From NCBI GenBank assembly GCA_043228905.1, contig JBHGNT010000018.1, positions 6,324,001 to 6,388,000 on the forward strand: a DNA stretch of 64,000 bases. The letters run 5' to 3'. Source of the DNA: Azolla caroliniana. Lineage: Eukaryota; Polypodiophyta. The notes under the pieces are model-generated. The model did not search any database. It was given only the letters and a program-made list of their open reading frames with translations, and was not told the origin of the DNA. Shown here piece by piece: positions 21,533-35,500 of this stretch; positions within the stretch are counted from its first letter, which is position 1, and the number at the start of each line of letters is the position of its first letter. The translations under genes were made by a program, and so were the position numbers.

Positions 21533-23317
21533 ATGTCCCCTAAATCTGCCATTTCCCTCATCCTCTTCCTTTCCATAGCTTTAGCTTCAGTATCTCTATC
21601 AGGTAAAAATGCTAAGCTCAACCTCAACTGTGCGATCTGCAGCTGATTTACTGGTTCTTAATTACCATCATAATCATCATTTTTGCTTAATTTCGCAACT
21701 ATTTTTAACTACCATAAAGTTTCTGCGTCTTCTTCTTATTATTATCCGTTCTTCTTCTTCTTCTTCTGTAGTTAATGAAAGAATGAGAATGCCATGGCTA
21801 TGGTAATTTGTGGATGAATTGTGTGCTCAAAAAGGGCATTAATGTAGATGTTATATGAGCCATTATTTCATGTATAACTAGACTTACACATCTTAAACAT
21901 TCCAATGATCTCGCAGATGCATACGATCCGTTGGATCCCAATGGGAACATCACAATCAAGTGGGATGTTATGTCGTGGACCGGGGACGGCTATGTGGTAA
22001 GTAAGAAACAAATCTTTATATTCATGCACATGAATGTGCCGGATTGGTGGTGGCCACTAGATCTACGATACCGCCACTAGATCTACCGGACACTGATAAA
22101 TGCATCTAATTCTTGTTATTGCTCTTCTTCTTCGTGTGTCGGCATGTGTAAACTTGTTTGAGCTTCGATTTTGCTAAGTTGTGTGTGTGTGTGTGTGTGT
22201 GTGTGGCAAATGTGTTCCTTTGATTCTTTTAATGTGTGTATGTGTGTGTGTGTGTCTATCTATCTTAATGCTGGGTCTTGGACTCAATTGTTAATCTATC
22301 TATTCTTAATTGCTTCTTCACAATTGTTAATCTATGTCTTCTTAATGGCTTCTTCGGAGTCCTTGACCCTTTGTTCCCTCTAGCCTCCCTGACCCTTGGT
22401 TATGATCAACATTTCGCAGAGATCTTGCCAAGATTATTATAACCTTCTAGTGAAGTTTGGCTAATTACAGCTTGTAACGCATAAGGGGGGGGGGGGGGGA
22501 ATAGTTATGATGAACATATCTAACTTAGAAAAGCTTAAGGATTAGTAGTACCTACTTTGTTTTTTAGCATGTAGACTCTCATGGGGGAAGGGAACATAGG
22601 GGAACATATTAAAGTAGATGAACATAAGGACAAATTAGACTCTATAGTTAGCATGGATAAATGTGTTAGGACCACGTGTGCAACAATGTTTGTAAATATC
22701 GGGCTAATCTTATTTAAGTCATGGTTTTGAACGGACATCATCGTATGTTATTGTTAGGCGGTGGTGACGATGTACAACTTCCAAAAGTTCCGACATATAC
22801 AAGCACCGGGATGGGTGATGGGATGGTCGTGGGCATCTAAGGAGATCATATGGGGTATGGTAGGTGGCCAAGCAACACTTCAAGGTGATTGCTCCAAGTT
22901 CAAGGCTGCCATACCACATTCTTGTATGCGCAACCCGACCATTGTCGACCTACTTCCGGGTGTCCCTTACAACCAACAAATCAGCAATTGTTGTAAAGGT
23001 GGTGTGCTCAACAGTTGGGTGCAAGATCCCGCAAGCGCAGTTGCGGCCTTCCAAGTTAGTGTCGGGAATTCAGGTACTAGCAACATCACGGTCAAACTCC
23101 CCAAGAACTTCACGCTAATGACCCCAGGACCCGGGTACACATGCGGACCTGCGAAGAAGGTTCCCCCATCTAAGTTCCTCACCACGGATGGTCGACGCAC
23201 AACACAAGCCCAAAGTTAGTACCATTCTCGCTCTCTCTACATTGGAGTAAAATGTTGTTTATGTTCACGTGTGCACATTTCTGTAAACAAGCACCTAGAT
23301 GGGCTAGGAATGTCCAC

Positions 23318-23350
<33 letters not shown>

Positions 23351-24779
23351 TGGTGCATGTGTCTATACTAGTGTAGGAGTATTGTGGTTGTTTATATTCT
23401 CTAAAACATATGTGAGGATGCCTAGATATGTATAGGCCATTCCAAAGGAAATGTATGTTATCTCTTTTGACATGAAATTGTTTTGCAGTGACTTGGAACG
23501 TTACTTGTACCTACTCGCAATTCCTTGCCCAAAGAACACCCTCATGTTGTGTTTCCTTCTCGTCTTTCTACAACGAGACGATTGTTCCTTGCCCCACATG
23601 TGCGTGTGCATGTGAGAAGAATAGTAGCACTACAGGAGGATGTTTACAGTAAGTGTTTTCCCCTCGACCTTTATAGATCAAAATATGTGAAGTTAGAATA
23701 GTAGTAAAACAAGTATCTTATGAATACTAAGGTATGTAGAGAGATAAAATAAAAGTTCAAGCCACCTATTTTGTCACTAAGGAGACATTGAAGTCTTGTA
23801 CTTGTGGACTGCATTACACTACCACGCGACTAGTTACGCAAATTCTCCCTCAATATTAAAGCACCACATTCCACATTCATTATTGTTTTACATTAATATA
23901 CTTGGACACCTACCAAAGTTCACAAGGGCATCATAACTTAACACTTTCGCAACAAATAAAAGATTCAATAGAGGCTTATAACAAAATACAATTTTTTTCC
24001 GTTTTGCAAGAATGTCTCCTCCAAAAGGAGTAGTGGCATCGAACACTGGGCTAGCACCACGACCCATCACGCCAATATTACATTGCACACAAGATATGTG
24101 CCCGATCCGAATCCATTGGCATGTCAAACAGAACTACAAGGCATATTGGCGCGTGAAGATTGCAATCACCAATCGCAACTACGCCATGAACTACTCACAA
24201 TGGAACATGGTTGTCCAGCACCCGAATCTCAACAATTTGACAGAGTCATTTAGTTTCGCATACGAGGGTCTCAGTCCATATGGTGGTTCCATAAGTAAGT
24301 TAAAAATTTCTTCTAACTATTAATAATAGTGGTATCAAAGTTAAGTATATGAGTTGATGTATTATTATTATGCCATGGAAAGTCTCAATAAGTCATTGAG
24401 TTTCCTATGTCTACTTTTGATTGGCATGTCAAAAAACTCAAGGTTAGGCATCTTTAAACCATGCAAGGTTTTGTAAAATGCAGATGACACAGGTATGTTT
24501 TGGGGGATCAAGTACTTCAATGATTTGTTGAACCAAGCAGGCCCAGATGGGAATGTGCAATCAGAGATTCTCTTCCAAAAAGATGCAGACGCCTTCTCCT
24601 TCAAGGAAGGGTGGGCTTTCCCTCACAAGGTCTACTTCAATGGCGATTCATGTGTCCTTCCCTCGCCCGACCAATACCCTGTCTTGCCCAATGCAGCACG
24701 CCGCAACACCTTCCATAGTCTAATCACACTCATGCTTCCATTCCTTCTCCTCCTCTTTCTTAATTTCGGTGGTTATTAA
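21533..24779 (+). CDS. COBL4-like: COBRA-like GPI-anchored protein, COBL4/IRX6 type
   Basis: Six exons join in frame: 21533-21602, 21917-21996, 22758-23214, 23489-23648, 24011-24294 and 24484-24779 (1347 nt, 448 aa). All introns are GT-AG; the acceptor at 24010 (gcaag) was chosen because it alone keeps frame. A signal peptide (about 1-23) leads into YDPLDPNGNITIKWD. The COBRA domain has DLLPGVPYNQQISNCCKGG, the invariant CCVS (222-225) with the following Cys-rich block, and MCPIRIHWHVKQNY. A hydrophobic C-tail (about 425-448, LMLPFLLLLFL) fits GPI anchoring. COBRA proteins bind cellulose at the plasma membrane/wall and order microfibrils; the COBL4 clade (IRX6, rice BC1) acts in secondary walls. 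The N-terminal FQVSVG and DTGMF wording is closest to that clade. Introns hold GT repeats and a G run. Confidence 0.93.
22179..22205 (+). repeat. (GT)n microsatellite in COBL intron 2
   Basis: About 13 GT units. A second TG tract lies at 23322-23351 in intron 3, and a 17-base G run at about 22482-22499 in intron 2. Confidence 0.9.
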
Positions 24780-25309
24780 CTAAATCATGATTCTTGATTC
24801 AATTTGTGACTTCCATATTACCCCCTACTTCAACCAACAATTCTCATTGCCAATTTTTTTTTGTATTGTGTGCTTCAATGGGGACGATTTGTTCATGTCA
24901 GATGGACAGAAAGTGGTCTTATAAGAGACAATCATGTATTATTATTGAGGTATTTTGGGTAGTGTGGCTAATTAGCCATTCAAGAAGGAACTCCATCATT
25001 GGTCTAAGGTTTTCATCATTCAAACTAGAATTATATATTTGATGTCTGAAAGGGTATCGTAAACAATTGGTACATCCTATAATTGCTACCTATTTAGAAC
25101 CTTGTAATATGTATAAACCTTATGAGTGTTTTTAAGTGGATGTCATTTTTATGTATTAAGTGTTTTCACCATAATAAACTCTAAGCTTCCATTTTAATGG
25201 ATTGTTTTATAAGGCGTATCATTCTTGTTTAACATGTGTTTTCATTGTAATAAACTCGAAGTCCATGCATGCCTCATCATAATAGACCATCCATTGTGTA
25301 TAGTAGAAA
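24780..25309. other. COBL 3' flank
   Basis: AT-rich sequence following the stop codon, presumably the 3' untranslated region and spacer. No gene recognised. Confidence 0.5.
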
Positions 25310-26760
25310 GCTTTAATATAATGGGCTTGAGATTCTTCCCAATCATAAATGGAATGAGTGCACTACTCATTGGGTCTAAGTAAAGAAAGAGGGCATTACT
25401 ATGCATTTGAGGGCATATACAATGAGGGAGAAATCAAATATTGGGTTATCAAGACATATATGTTTGACACTTGGATGACACTAATTCTTCTCAATGAGCC
25501 TGAAGTGTGGGGTGGTAGCATTTGTAATTCCACTTGAACAAAGTTGGAAAATTTTCAAAAGCATTCTCTTATGAAGTTTATTTGAAAGTCAAAGGACAAA
25601 TGCCTTAGAGTCTCCTACTTCTTGAGACTAGGTTACTTCCAAGTTCCCACTGAGGTCATGGGCGTTGAATCATGATCTTTTCAACATAGGATGTGCATTG
25701 TGGTTAAATCCAACTAAATTTCGTAAATGGTCAATCGAGCAAAGGATTGACTAGTGATGGTAGGAAACATGCATTGGAATCTAAGGATGGTAGGATGAAT
25801 TTTGTATGCACTTGATAACAATGGGATAAGGGTAGCAATCGACCTCTATTACTGTGAGTGAAGTTATCAAGAATATAATCCAAGAGTCGTCATTTCATTT
25901 CTATAGAATCCAACATTTATTTTGACTAAGTAAATGTTCAATCTTTGTCTAAGTACTACAATCTTCTCCTTTATCCTCTCTATGGAAACTAAAGGTTTCA
26001 CCTAGTGTGCACAAAAATCTGCAAATTTATGTGACAATAAAAGGATGATTAAGTACAAGCTTAAGGTTCAAAAAGAACCCATCACATTGACTTACCTAAA
26101 ATTACATGGGAGTAAAGGGAAATAATTCAAACATACAAAAGCAAAGTTTTGAGTTCTAAATGGATGCAAGCTATGAACAAATGAATTGGAATATGAGATG
26201 CATGGCAATTTCTTCATGATGCATTAATAGATTCCTATATGCATGAGGCTTTTTTGCAACACCAATTTATCACAAGTTTGGGAGAGGTATGGAGGTTCAC
26301 ATTTCACATATTATATTACACATGTTGCATTGAACTACAACATCCATCATCTCTTCTACGAACAAGAAAATTGGTCTCACCCATTCATCGTCCCTTTGTT
26401 TACTCTTTAGACCAAGTGGCCTCTATACAACTTAGCTCACATTTTCTTTAATGTGAGGTTAACGTACTAGGGCACATGTAGGGAAACTTGTTGATTATGC
26501 ACATTTTCCTCTAAACAAGTTCACAAGTATGCATATCACATTATTTTAAAATGCACCACCTTTGATCACATTTGAGTTTGTTTCCCCCACGTTGTCATAC
26601 TCAATGTTATCCCTATACAGATCTCTCTCATACACAGTGGACACTCTCTCTTGTAACATGCATTAGCAAACAATTTGAACATTGAATGTCACTTTTGGTC
26701 TCACATGCCATTATTTGACATTTGAGGAAACTCATATAATCTATCTACATATCTATCTCA
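25310..26760 (+). pseudogene. LINE fragment 1 (RT C-terminal part and 3' tail)
   Basis: Nucleotide and peptide similarity to the larger LINE at 54.9-56.0 kb. The blocks corresponding to YLGLKV, GIKYWVIKTYMFDT and EVWGG lie at 25318-25520. Then comes a roughly 400-bp non-matching stretch (about 25650-26050). The block aaggttcaaaaagaaccca appears at about 26064, and the 3' tail with a damaged Cys/His motif at 26440-26580. It ends near 26735-26760 in ATCTATC-like simple sequence. Many stops. Confidence 0.7.
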
Positions 26761-27099
26761 AACCTTGAATCGTGGATCTACTACATCGGAAGAATACCAA
26801 AACCTCCATCGAACTTAGGTTCCTTGGAGCCCTTACACTTCTTCAAACTTGCATAAGTTAAGCATTGAGGTAGTGTCATGGATGACAAATCTCGCTTACT
26901 TTTCATATGCACAACATATAATGACATTCACGAAAATTATGTATGAAGACGTGTTCCCTAGGGGTGATAATTAAGAGCAATGCGTGAAGCACAACTTAAA
27001 GGTTTGAGTGCATAATGGGTTCGTTATTTTTTTCAAAAAGATTTTTATTAAAAAGTAATTATCCCCTTAGGAAAGGTGCCCATACAGAATGTTGATGAT

Positions 27100-27690
27100 T
27101 ATTCTTGTCTCATAGGTTAGAATGCGGTCAATTTGACCTCCTCATGGATTATGCAATTTATAATTATAACTCTCTCTCTACTCATGCAAACACAGAGAAA
27201 TGAAGTGTTGGCTCATCAAGAAATATATTTTTGACACTTTGGTGACTCTAGTGCTTCTCTATGGGATGGAAGTATAAGGATGTAGCATCCCTAACTCCAC
27301 TTGGATGGAGTTTGAAAATGCCCAAAAACATTTTCTTACAAAGTTTCTCCAAAGTCAAGAAACAAACATCATACACCTTCCTACTTCTTGAGATAGGATC
27401 ACTTCTTATTGAGATCATGACCATGGAAAGGCTTATTGAACACATGGTTAAGGATCAAAAAATTCCAGAAGACACAAAAGGCAAAAAATAATAATTCAAA
27501 TTAGATGCGAGATATGGGAAATGTTTTAGACAATGGTATGCAAAACACTTGCTTGCTTCATGATGCATCAAGAGTTCTTGAACATCAAGAATCACCACTC
27601 ACTTAAACGTGTATTACATGAAACGTAAAGTTTTTTGTCTCATAGGTCATATTTGACCTCTGAAGACAATAATAAGATCTCTCTGTCAAT
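27100..27690 (+). pseudogene. LINE fragment 2 (RT end and 3' tail)
   Basis: 27206-27480 matches the same LINE segment (WLIKKYIFDTLVTLVLLYG, then EIMTMERLIEHMVKDQK). It jumps to the 3' tail at about 27540-27690, ending with the hairpin at 27644-27659 and TCTC-type simple sequence. A piece of another 3' tail, with its own hairpin (27126-27138), precedes it. Confidence 0.7.
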
Positions 27691-29009
27691 CTCTTTGACC
27701 TATAGGCAAATGGTATATTTTCCAGATAAAATCATGCCACAAAGATGTCATCAAGGATGATGTTGGGCCAAAATGCCCACCTTGGTTAGAATGGTGTAAT
27801 GGGCAGAAAATTGGAAGGTGCATATGTCTAGACACCCTTAGGATTAATTCTACAACTATTTTTATTTTTTTTTGCATAAAAATTCTACAACTATTAAAAA
27901 TGGAGCGGAAAAGTTATTGTATCCATGCTAGTTTGGAACTATTTATTTCGTCAAATGTTATGTTTTAATATATGACAAAGGATGTGGTTGGACATATGTA
28001 GCACGGGTTGATTAATTTGAGCCACCATACTATTTAAAGATAAATTGTGGAAATTTTGCTCATGCAATAGGTAAGGGCAAGAGATTCGAGCTAATGTGTG
28101 CATTCTTCAATTTTCTTGGCCCTAATACTCATCTTTGTGAATATCAATGAATGACATACCTTTTATTCCAATACTCGTCATTGTGGAGTGCATATTAGGG
28201 TTAAGATCTTTTCAAGGCACAATATCTTGTGTTATGATGTCCATGCTCAATAGTTCATTGATAATATAGATTATCATAGTGAAGACAATGATTTCTTTAC
28301 CATTACATTTTTTACTAATATACAATGAATGTTTTCTTGTATGTCGGTAATTGGTTGTATGGAGATGTGTGTGTGTGCATGCATGTGCACTCGACACACG
28401 CAAGTGTGCCCATGCACACATATTTTAGTGTATATGGGAAGAGAGAGTGCACAATGGATGTATCAAGGGCTTTGTCTGTTATTCTTTTGTGATTTATTTA
28501 GTTACTATCAAAATATATACACAACTTGAGTTGCGGTATGACATGCCCATCATTCATTGTAAACTAGCCATAACAAATATTGCAAAGATGAATTAAATCC
28601 TATGCTACAAGTTGATAATATTACAGTTGGAACGTACATCACTTTCATTTATCCTACGCATGATACCTATGAATTTCTAAAAATAACTAAACATCATATG
28701 CTTAGAATGGAACAAAAACCTCTCTTCTTAAAATTATTTGTCGAACCAACAATATTGGCATTTGTCTATGGTTGCAAAGGGTAACTTGGGATCTACGCAA
28801 TTACCAAATAATGATTGCACTCAACCCTTCTCGTTGGTTAGAGCTCGTGGTAACAAATAATCAACTCTTGCTAAATAAGTAGACATCAAATAATATGGGA
28901 TATTCACTAGGTCAAGGAACATCGTTGTAGGTGGGTCTTCTTCAATCAAATTGTTCACCGGGTAACGCTATTGCAAGAGATATGGAGCGAAATTGTAACC
29001 ACACAAAAG
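27691..29009. other. Intergenic, nothing recognised
   Basis: AT-rich, with only short open frames and no recognised domain, RNA or repeat family. Confidence 0.5.
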
Positions 29010-29232
29010 AGCCAATATGATGGCATCACTAGGAGATCCAAATGAGCTGAAAGACAACACTTACTCTTCATTTAGCAATGGTTGTTCTCTCCCTTCCTTG
29101 AATCAATGGGCCTCCACATAAGATGGAACTATCGAGGCTCGTCTGTGGTATGTATATAACATTCCTGACTATAAACTTTTATAACTAATGTAATGAGTTT
29201 TTTATTTTGGAAAAAAAAAACATCTAATGCAT
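29010..29232 (+). repeat. Left arm of a 2-kb-spaced inverted repeat
   Basis: Homologous to the complement of 31205-31405. Shared words in order are gagctgaaagacaaca, ggcctccacataagatggaactat, tgtatataacattc, ttttataactaatg and a T-rich stretch followed by an A run. A WNYRGS reading at about 29128 recalls the start of L1-type endonuclease domains, so the arms may come from a LINE. Confidence 0.7.
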
Positions 29233-29939
29233 TGTTGGCTTCAAAAATTTGTGCCCGCATTTTATGCACCATGGTACTATGCCTAAGGTATCTATAGACT
29301 ATTACCTGTAACAAATTATGGAATCACTACTTGGAGGAGAATTTGAGGTGTAAGGTTGATTTGATTTTTGGTGTGTTTGGAACTAATGCTTTGTTTGAAC
29401 TTCCATATATCACCAACTAAGATATTTTTCCAATTTATACATTTAATATTCCTCATCGTCATTGATGTGATAGCTTCATTATTCATATGTTACAATATGG
29501 TTTACAAAACTACTCCACACACTAATGTAGTGGACATGATCATAAATGCCAAAGTCCTATAATTTCGTTTTATGATATTATCGAAGAGCCCAATAGATAC
29601 TTACGTGATACATCCAAGCAATATCTGATATCAAATGTCAAGATATTAATGGATTTTATATAGTAGGGCTGGAATAGACCCTCAAAATAGCCGTAAAAGA
29701 AATTTTAAGCCATCCTAATATTTTCTTCTAATTTTTTTTTGTTGTGAATCATTTCTCCCTCTTTTTTAAGTTGTAGCATTTGACTTTCTACTTTCTTAGT
29801 GAGAAAAATATAATATTTTCTCCATCACGACCTTCCAATTTTTATTTTTTTATTTTTTTTTCCTTAAAAGGTTTTCTTCAATAGTATTAAAAACGTTTGA
29901 AGGCTACAACTTGAAGTTTTCTACCCAAAGGCTTACTTA

Positions 29940-30620
29940 CAACGTAGAATAAAAGACATTGTATGTACACCAAAACTTGTACATACAAATACAACTTACA
30001 AAGGGGTGTTGAAACTTGATATGGTACATTACCGTGGCGTATTGATATTCAAGAAAGGGTCCATGGAAGTCGACAGTTTCCATTGAGGCCCTTGATTTGA
30101 CACTACAAAGAGGGGCAACTTCCTCCATAAGTGAAGGAGTTGCATCCTTCTCTTATGAACATTTTCTTGAGAACCATATATATTATCATACTGCCCACAG
30201 ACTACTATAAGTAGTTTCTCCCATATCTCGAGCAATACATATGAAGGACCAAGATTTGTAGCATCATAAAGCCAACTACATGTACATTTCCATAATACCC
30301 ATAACGTTATCGTAGTCAGTGTTTTCCAAACATGGATAGATCTCACATGCTTTCGAGGTTACTAAAACAAACTAACTAATATCAATCTCCTATTGTGTAT
30401 CGTCATGGCCTCGTGAATATCGTCTGCCTCATACAACATCAAGTTGGAATGTAAAACTCCCCACGCCACTGCTTTCCACGAGAACAAGCAACCAACATTG
30501 ATTGTTAGGAATAAAGAAAGGACATTATTCCATACTTGCTGAGCCAAGGGACAAGCCTAGAGGGCATGCTTGGTAGTTTGCTGAGTTGCATAGCAAAAGC
30601 CACATTGCTTGAGATTAGGT
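29940..30620 (-). pseudogene. L1-type LINE 3' remnant (zf-RVT/C-terminal region)
   Basis: Minus-strand frames read QVWNNVLSLFLTINVGCLFSWK and LMLYEADDIHEAMTIHNR at 30540-30365, then TTITLWVLWKCTCSWL at about 30320-30270. This order resembles the region after the RT in plant L1 elements (zinc-binding RVT domain and following). Frames are broken and no endonuclease or RT core is visible next to it. Confidence 0.5.
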
Positions 30621-31204
30621 GCTACATTCCCTTTCAATTACATGCACTAATAGCCATCTAAAAACAATAAATTTAGTGGGCCCCTTAAAAGACTAAATCC
30701 ATCTTCCAATAGGTTTTGAACTGCAAAGTTGAAACACCCCAATTAGTCTGATGTTTTTGAGCTGCTAGCATCGTTACATTCCTAGACATCAATAATGACC
30801 TTCCAAGCTTCATTGAATATTGCCTTCAAATTTTTATAAAAACTGTGTGTAGAATCATGGAATACCCCTTTTGTAATTGCCTTGTCAATCGCACCAATTT
30901 TGATCAAAACTATAATAAGAAGCAAAAACACTACCAATTGCTATGGATTTGGAAAATTAGGATGCCTTTGGATTAAAAGAATTTCGTCACATACATATGA
31001 ATTATCATCTATATAAATTTGTGACCTCTTACACCCTACCTACAGTCATTCTCAAGATAATTGAGCAAAATAAGAGGGGAAAACCTCAAGCAAGGTATAG
31101 AAAAAAAACTAATCATCAAGTGCTTCCCAATCAAATATATTACTATGATACCATTTACAACAATATGCTTTTGTTAATGTAATCATCCCATAATCTTAAC
31201 CCCC

Positions 31205-31405
31205 CCATATGCTTTTGTTTCTTTTTCCAAAAATAAAACTCCTTCCATTAGTTATAAAATTTTACAGTTGAGAATGTTATATACAAATCCTCGAAGGGAC
31301 TCTATAGTTCCATCTTATGTGGAGGCCCACAAAGGGAGAGGAAGATCATTGTTGGATGAAGGCTAATTGTTGTCTTTCAGCTCCATTGGCCCCGCTCGTG
31401 ATGCC
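31205..31405 (-). repeat. Right arm of the 2-kb-spaced inverted repeat
   Basis: Complement of 29010-29232 with substitutions and small indels over about 200 bp. Both arms keep ataagatggaactat. Confidence 0.7.
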
Positions 31406-32544
31406 ATTGAATTGGCTTTACATCGGAAACTTGATATTGTATTGAAAAATGATAAGTATGGTGGCACGGTAGAATGAATAATCGTGAGGCACGCTCAAAC
31501 CATGAAGTTTTTGAGCTTCCTATAAAGATTTTCATGAAAAATCTAGAAGAAGATTCTTCTATTTGTTGAGTTGAAAAATGGATGCATATGAAAATGATTA
31601 TTCCTTTGACGGTGACACACTCTACATTGAGGGGGGGTGGGGGGGGGGGGGAGACACACCATCAACAATATCTATATGTCAACAATAGACTTACAAAGAG
31701 AATCAATGCATCGTAGAAATTATGCAAAAGAAGATCATTATTAAAAAACATATGGGTGGATAATGAGTTTCGAGGACGAGTTTGCATCAACAATTTGCAT
31801 CAGACAAAACCGACACGTGTCACTAAAATCTAGTTATATACGCACGCCACTAATGTCTGTGAAAGGATCAAAGACTTCTCATATATGGACATATATGTAT
31901 GCAATCTTCTATGTGCCATTGAGACAAGGCTTTGGACACTCGGATCCAAAGTGCGGAATGGTAATTAATGTGAGTGACATCGAGACGGGCTTCCGATATA
32001 CGAATCCAAAGTGCGGAGTACGTTACTTAGTTCATGAAAACACAACCTTTTGATAGTCCTTTTGGAGAAAAACCCCCAAACTCTTGAAGAGTTAAAAAAG
32101 AAAGGAAGAGAAGAAAAAGGTGTTTTCTCATGAACTTGATTGAGGTCTCGAGTTCAAATCTGGGAAGGGATCGAAGCCCCCCCTCCCCTGAAAACAGAGA
32201 GAGTTTCCTGCCATTAGACTTTCTGTTCTGTTCTGTTCGATCGATCGAGGTGGAGGAGGAGCAGCAGCAGCAGGGCCCATGTGAAGAAAAAAAAGAAAAA
32301 AACCCCCAGAGAACGTGTTGGCGAATGTGGGAAGAATAGCTTAGAAAATAGATCAAGGATCTTCTTCTTCTTCTTCTTCTTCTTCTTCTTCTCTCTCTCT
32401 CAGAGCAATGGCGCACCTCCAGCTGTCCGCAGCGCTGTTCTGTTGCCCCACATATTTGTTCAGATACATTTCCCCTGACTTCCATTCTTCTCCAGTTATC
32501 CTCCCTCCTGTTCAATTCATTCCTATTCGTGAGCAAGATACACA
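31406..32544. other. Promoter/5' leader region of the SRF gene
   Basis: Contains a G run (31625-31652, interrupted once), a G-box-like acacgtgtc at about 31814-31822, a CTT/CTC microsatellite (32363-32402) and a purine/pyrimidine-rich leader before the start codon. No other gene was seen. Confidence 0.5.
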
Positions 32545-35500
32545 ATGGAATGGATAATGCCATCTCTTAAATTCCTCCTCCTCTTCCTCCTCCTCAATGA
32601 GGCTATGGCGGCAACGAACTCCGATGATGGTCAGCTTTATTCTGTTCCCCCTCTTTCAAAGACTTACAAACTGCTTGTTTTTCTAGTAGATTCATGTGAT
32701 GATTATATGTTATGCACAAGTTCATTCAATGACAGTAACCGCTCACTAATACCGATGAATGCTCACCGCTAATGCACTTCACACCAGTTGGGTCTATGGC
32801 TTGTAAGCGTAGGAATAGAGTTTTGAACCTTCAAATCCCACATGTATATATGTACTAATGAAGTGCTCACTTTTGTCCACAGTACAAGCTTTGCAATCTT
32901 TGTATTATTCAGTGAATCCCGTGTCTGCACTGACTGGGTGGGACTTTTCCAACGGTGCTGATCCTTGTGCTAATGCGTGGAAAGGGATCCAATGTACCGG
33001 ACCTGCGGTCACAGGAATGTAAGGTTTGATTGTGTGACTGCATACTTTTTGTATTGGTTACATTGAGGTCTTTCTTCAAATCACACTTGTAGATGCAATT
33101 TAGTTGTTCCTATACTTGATAATGGTGATTTGTCCATTTATCATTAAGGTCTTCATCTACAGCCTAGCTACCGATAATGCATCCGGTTATTGATGATGAT
33201 TTCTTTAGTTCAATATTGTTCTCAGATACTTGGTGTGTATTTCATCATTGTCTTTATCCACATTATTGCAATAGGTGCATTTGGTAATTTAATGATGTTG
33301 GTCTTAGGTTTGATACTGTTACTGAATACCTACTGTGTTTGAGCAAGGTCTTTATCTGCCTGGAAACTATAATGATGTTTTCTTTTTTATCTGCAGCAAT
33401 CTTTCTGGTCTTGGGCTCTCCGGTTGGCTCAACGACTTGAGCAAGTTTTCGTCTCTTACATCACTGTAATTTATCTCGATACTTTTCATAGCAGTGCATA
33501 GATTCAATTTTGTTTTCAATGTTGCATGTCGATTCTCAACGGGGAACTGTTGCAGGGATATTAGCCACAATCAATTTTCTGGAAGTAGTGCATTACCAAC
33601 GAGTCTTCAGAGTTTGTATGCTCTCTTATCTCATTATGTAGGAAAGATTCCTTCTAGCTTTCTAGAAGATTCTCTCGAATTTCTCGAATTTCACCTCCAC
33701 TGATTTACAAATTGTGCAGAAATATAGCATATAATAGCTTTCAAGGAAGTCTGCCGAGCACGATATCTTCTTTGACCAGCTTGGTTTACTTGTAAGTTTC
33801 GAGTTAGTGATACGTACCCATGACGTGAGGTTTCATCATCTTTTCATGCATACTCGAATAACGTAAATACAAAATTATTGCAGATCTTTTGGAAACAATT
33901 CTTTATCTGGAAGCCTTCCAGATATGTTCTCAAACCTTGGAAACTTGTCTATTCTGTAAGTGGTCATAAGGGCTACATGCAATACATTCAAGCAAGTTTC
34001 TGCCCAATCTTGTTGGTTATGCTCCTCTAAGGGCTACATACAATACATTCTAGCAAGTTTTTGCTCAATCTTGTTGGATGAGCTCTACCTGTGTAGAACT
34101 TTAAACAGCTTATGCTAAGATCAAACTTGAAGTTTCAGCGTGATAATATCTAATAGAAAGTATGGAGGTTCATCCTTTTTATAAATGTTAATTTAAATGC
34201 ACTCTAATTTTCCATTTTTTGGGTCTTCTGTGTTGTTGCAGTGACTTATCTTTCAACACTATATCCAGTCAGTTGCCCCAATCCATTTCAATGCTGTACA
34301 ACCTTAATACCTTGTGGGTCTTGCCAATTCTTCTTCTTTATAGTTTATGTATGTTCTGCATATTTCGAAACTTGTTTCTAATTCAGAGAAGCCACTTTAT
34401 ACATGCATAGGTATTTGCAATACAACGAGTTTACAGGATCTTTGGATGTTTTAGCCAATCTGAACCTTCAGGATTTGTAAGTTACTACTTATAAGCGCAA
34501 CTTATCAAATGTGAAAAATCACTGTTCTATCATCGCAATGTGGTGCACACATCTACACGTGCACTATAGTCGCAGTGAATGCTTATGTTTTTTGTAGCCC
34601 AAATATTATTTAATGCCTCAGGAGAAAGCAGACATGCTATCTAGAGTTTGTGATTTCTTTTATGTATTGGGTTTACTTGATGTGATAATGAACTCTGACA
34701 TGCATCATTTGTTGGTCAGGAATATTGAACACAATAATTTTACTGGTTGGATCCCAGCTTCGTTCAGTTCTATTCCAAATTTAAAGTTTGTGACTTCTCT
34801 AAAGCCCTAATGTTCGTTTAATTCATTTTAATGATCTCACTACATCTAAAATTCAAGGCAATGCCCTTAATGTTTTTCTCAAACCTAGATATGATGGGAA
34901 TTCATTTAGCACATCTCCAGCTCCACCACCACCTCCATTTACACCACCTCCTCCTAGTCCAACCAAAAGCAATTCCCAAAGCACTTCTCTACAAAACACT
35001 TCTGCAACTGGCAATGCATCGGATATGTCAGTCGGAGCTATTGCTGGAATAGTGATTGCTTGTCTTTTAGGAGTATCTGTTATTACCCTTATTGCAGTGT
35101 TTCTCATCTGGAAACCTCGAAGTTCTATCAATGATGAAGAGAAGAACCAGTCACCGAATCAAGTACTAGCGTTGTTGCCATCACGGGGATCTCATGAACA
35201 AATCACAGGCAAGCTATTAATTTAGAAAATCCTGTCTAATTTATGCATCCTTAAATAGAAATTCTTTATATCCTTAGAGAAATATAGAAGCTCTATTAGA
35301 GAACTTCTGGTTTCTTTTAAACAAATTATGGAGGCACCACTAAGAGAAAAATGCATGATGCTTGATTCTCCGTTGTTTTTCGCAATTTTCCCCATGCACA
35401 TATTTATTTTCACACTTGCTGGAGCAGGGAGTGAATCCATGGTTAGTCTCTTACCAATAGACACTGTACTAAAGCCACCCCCCTCTGAGACTCGCAAGGA

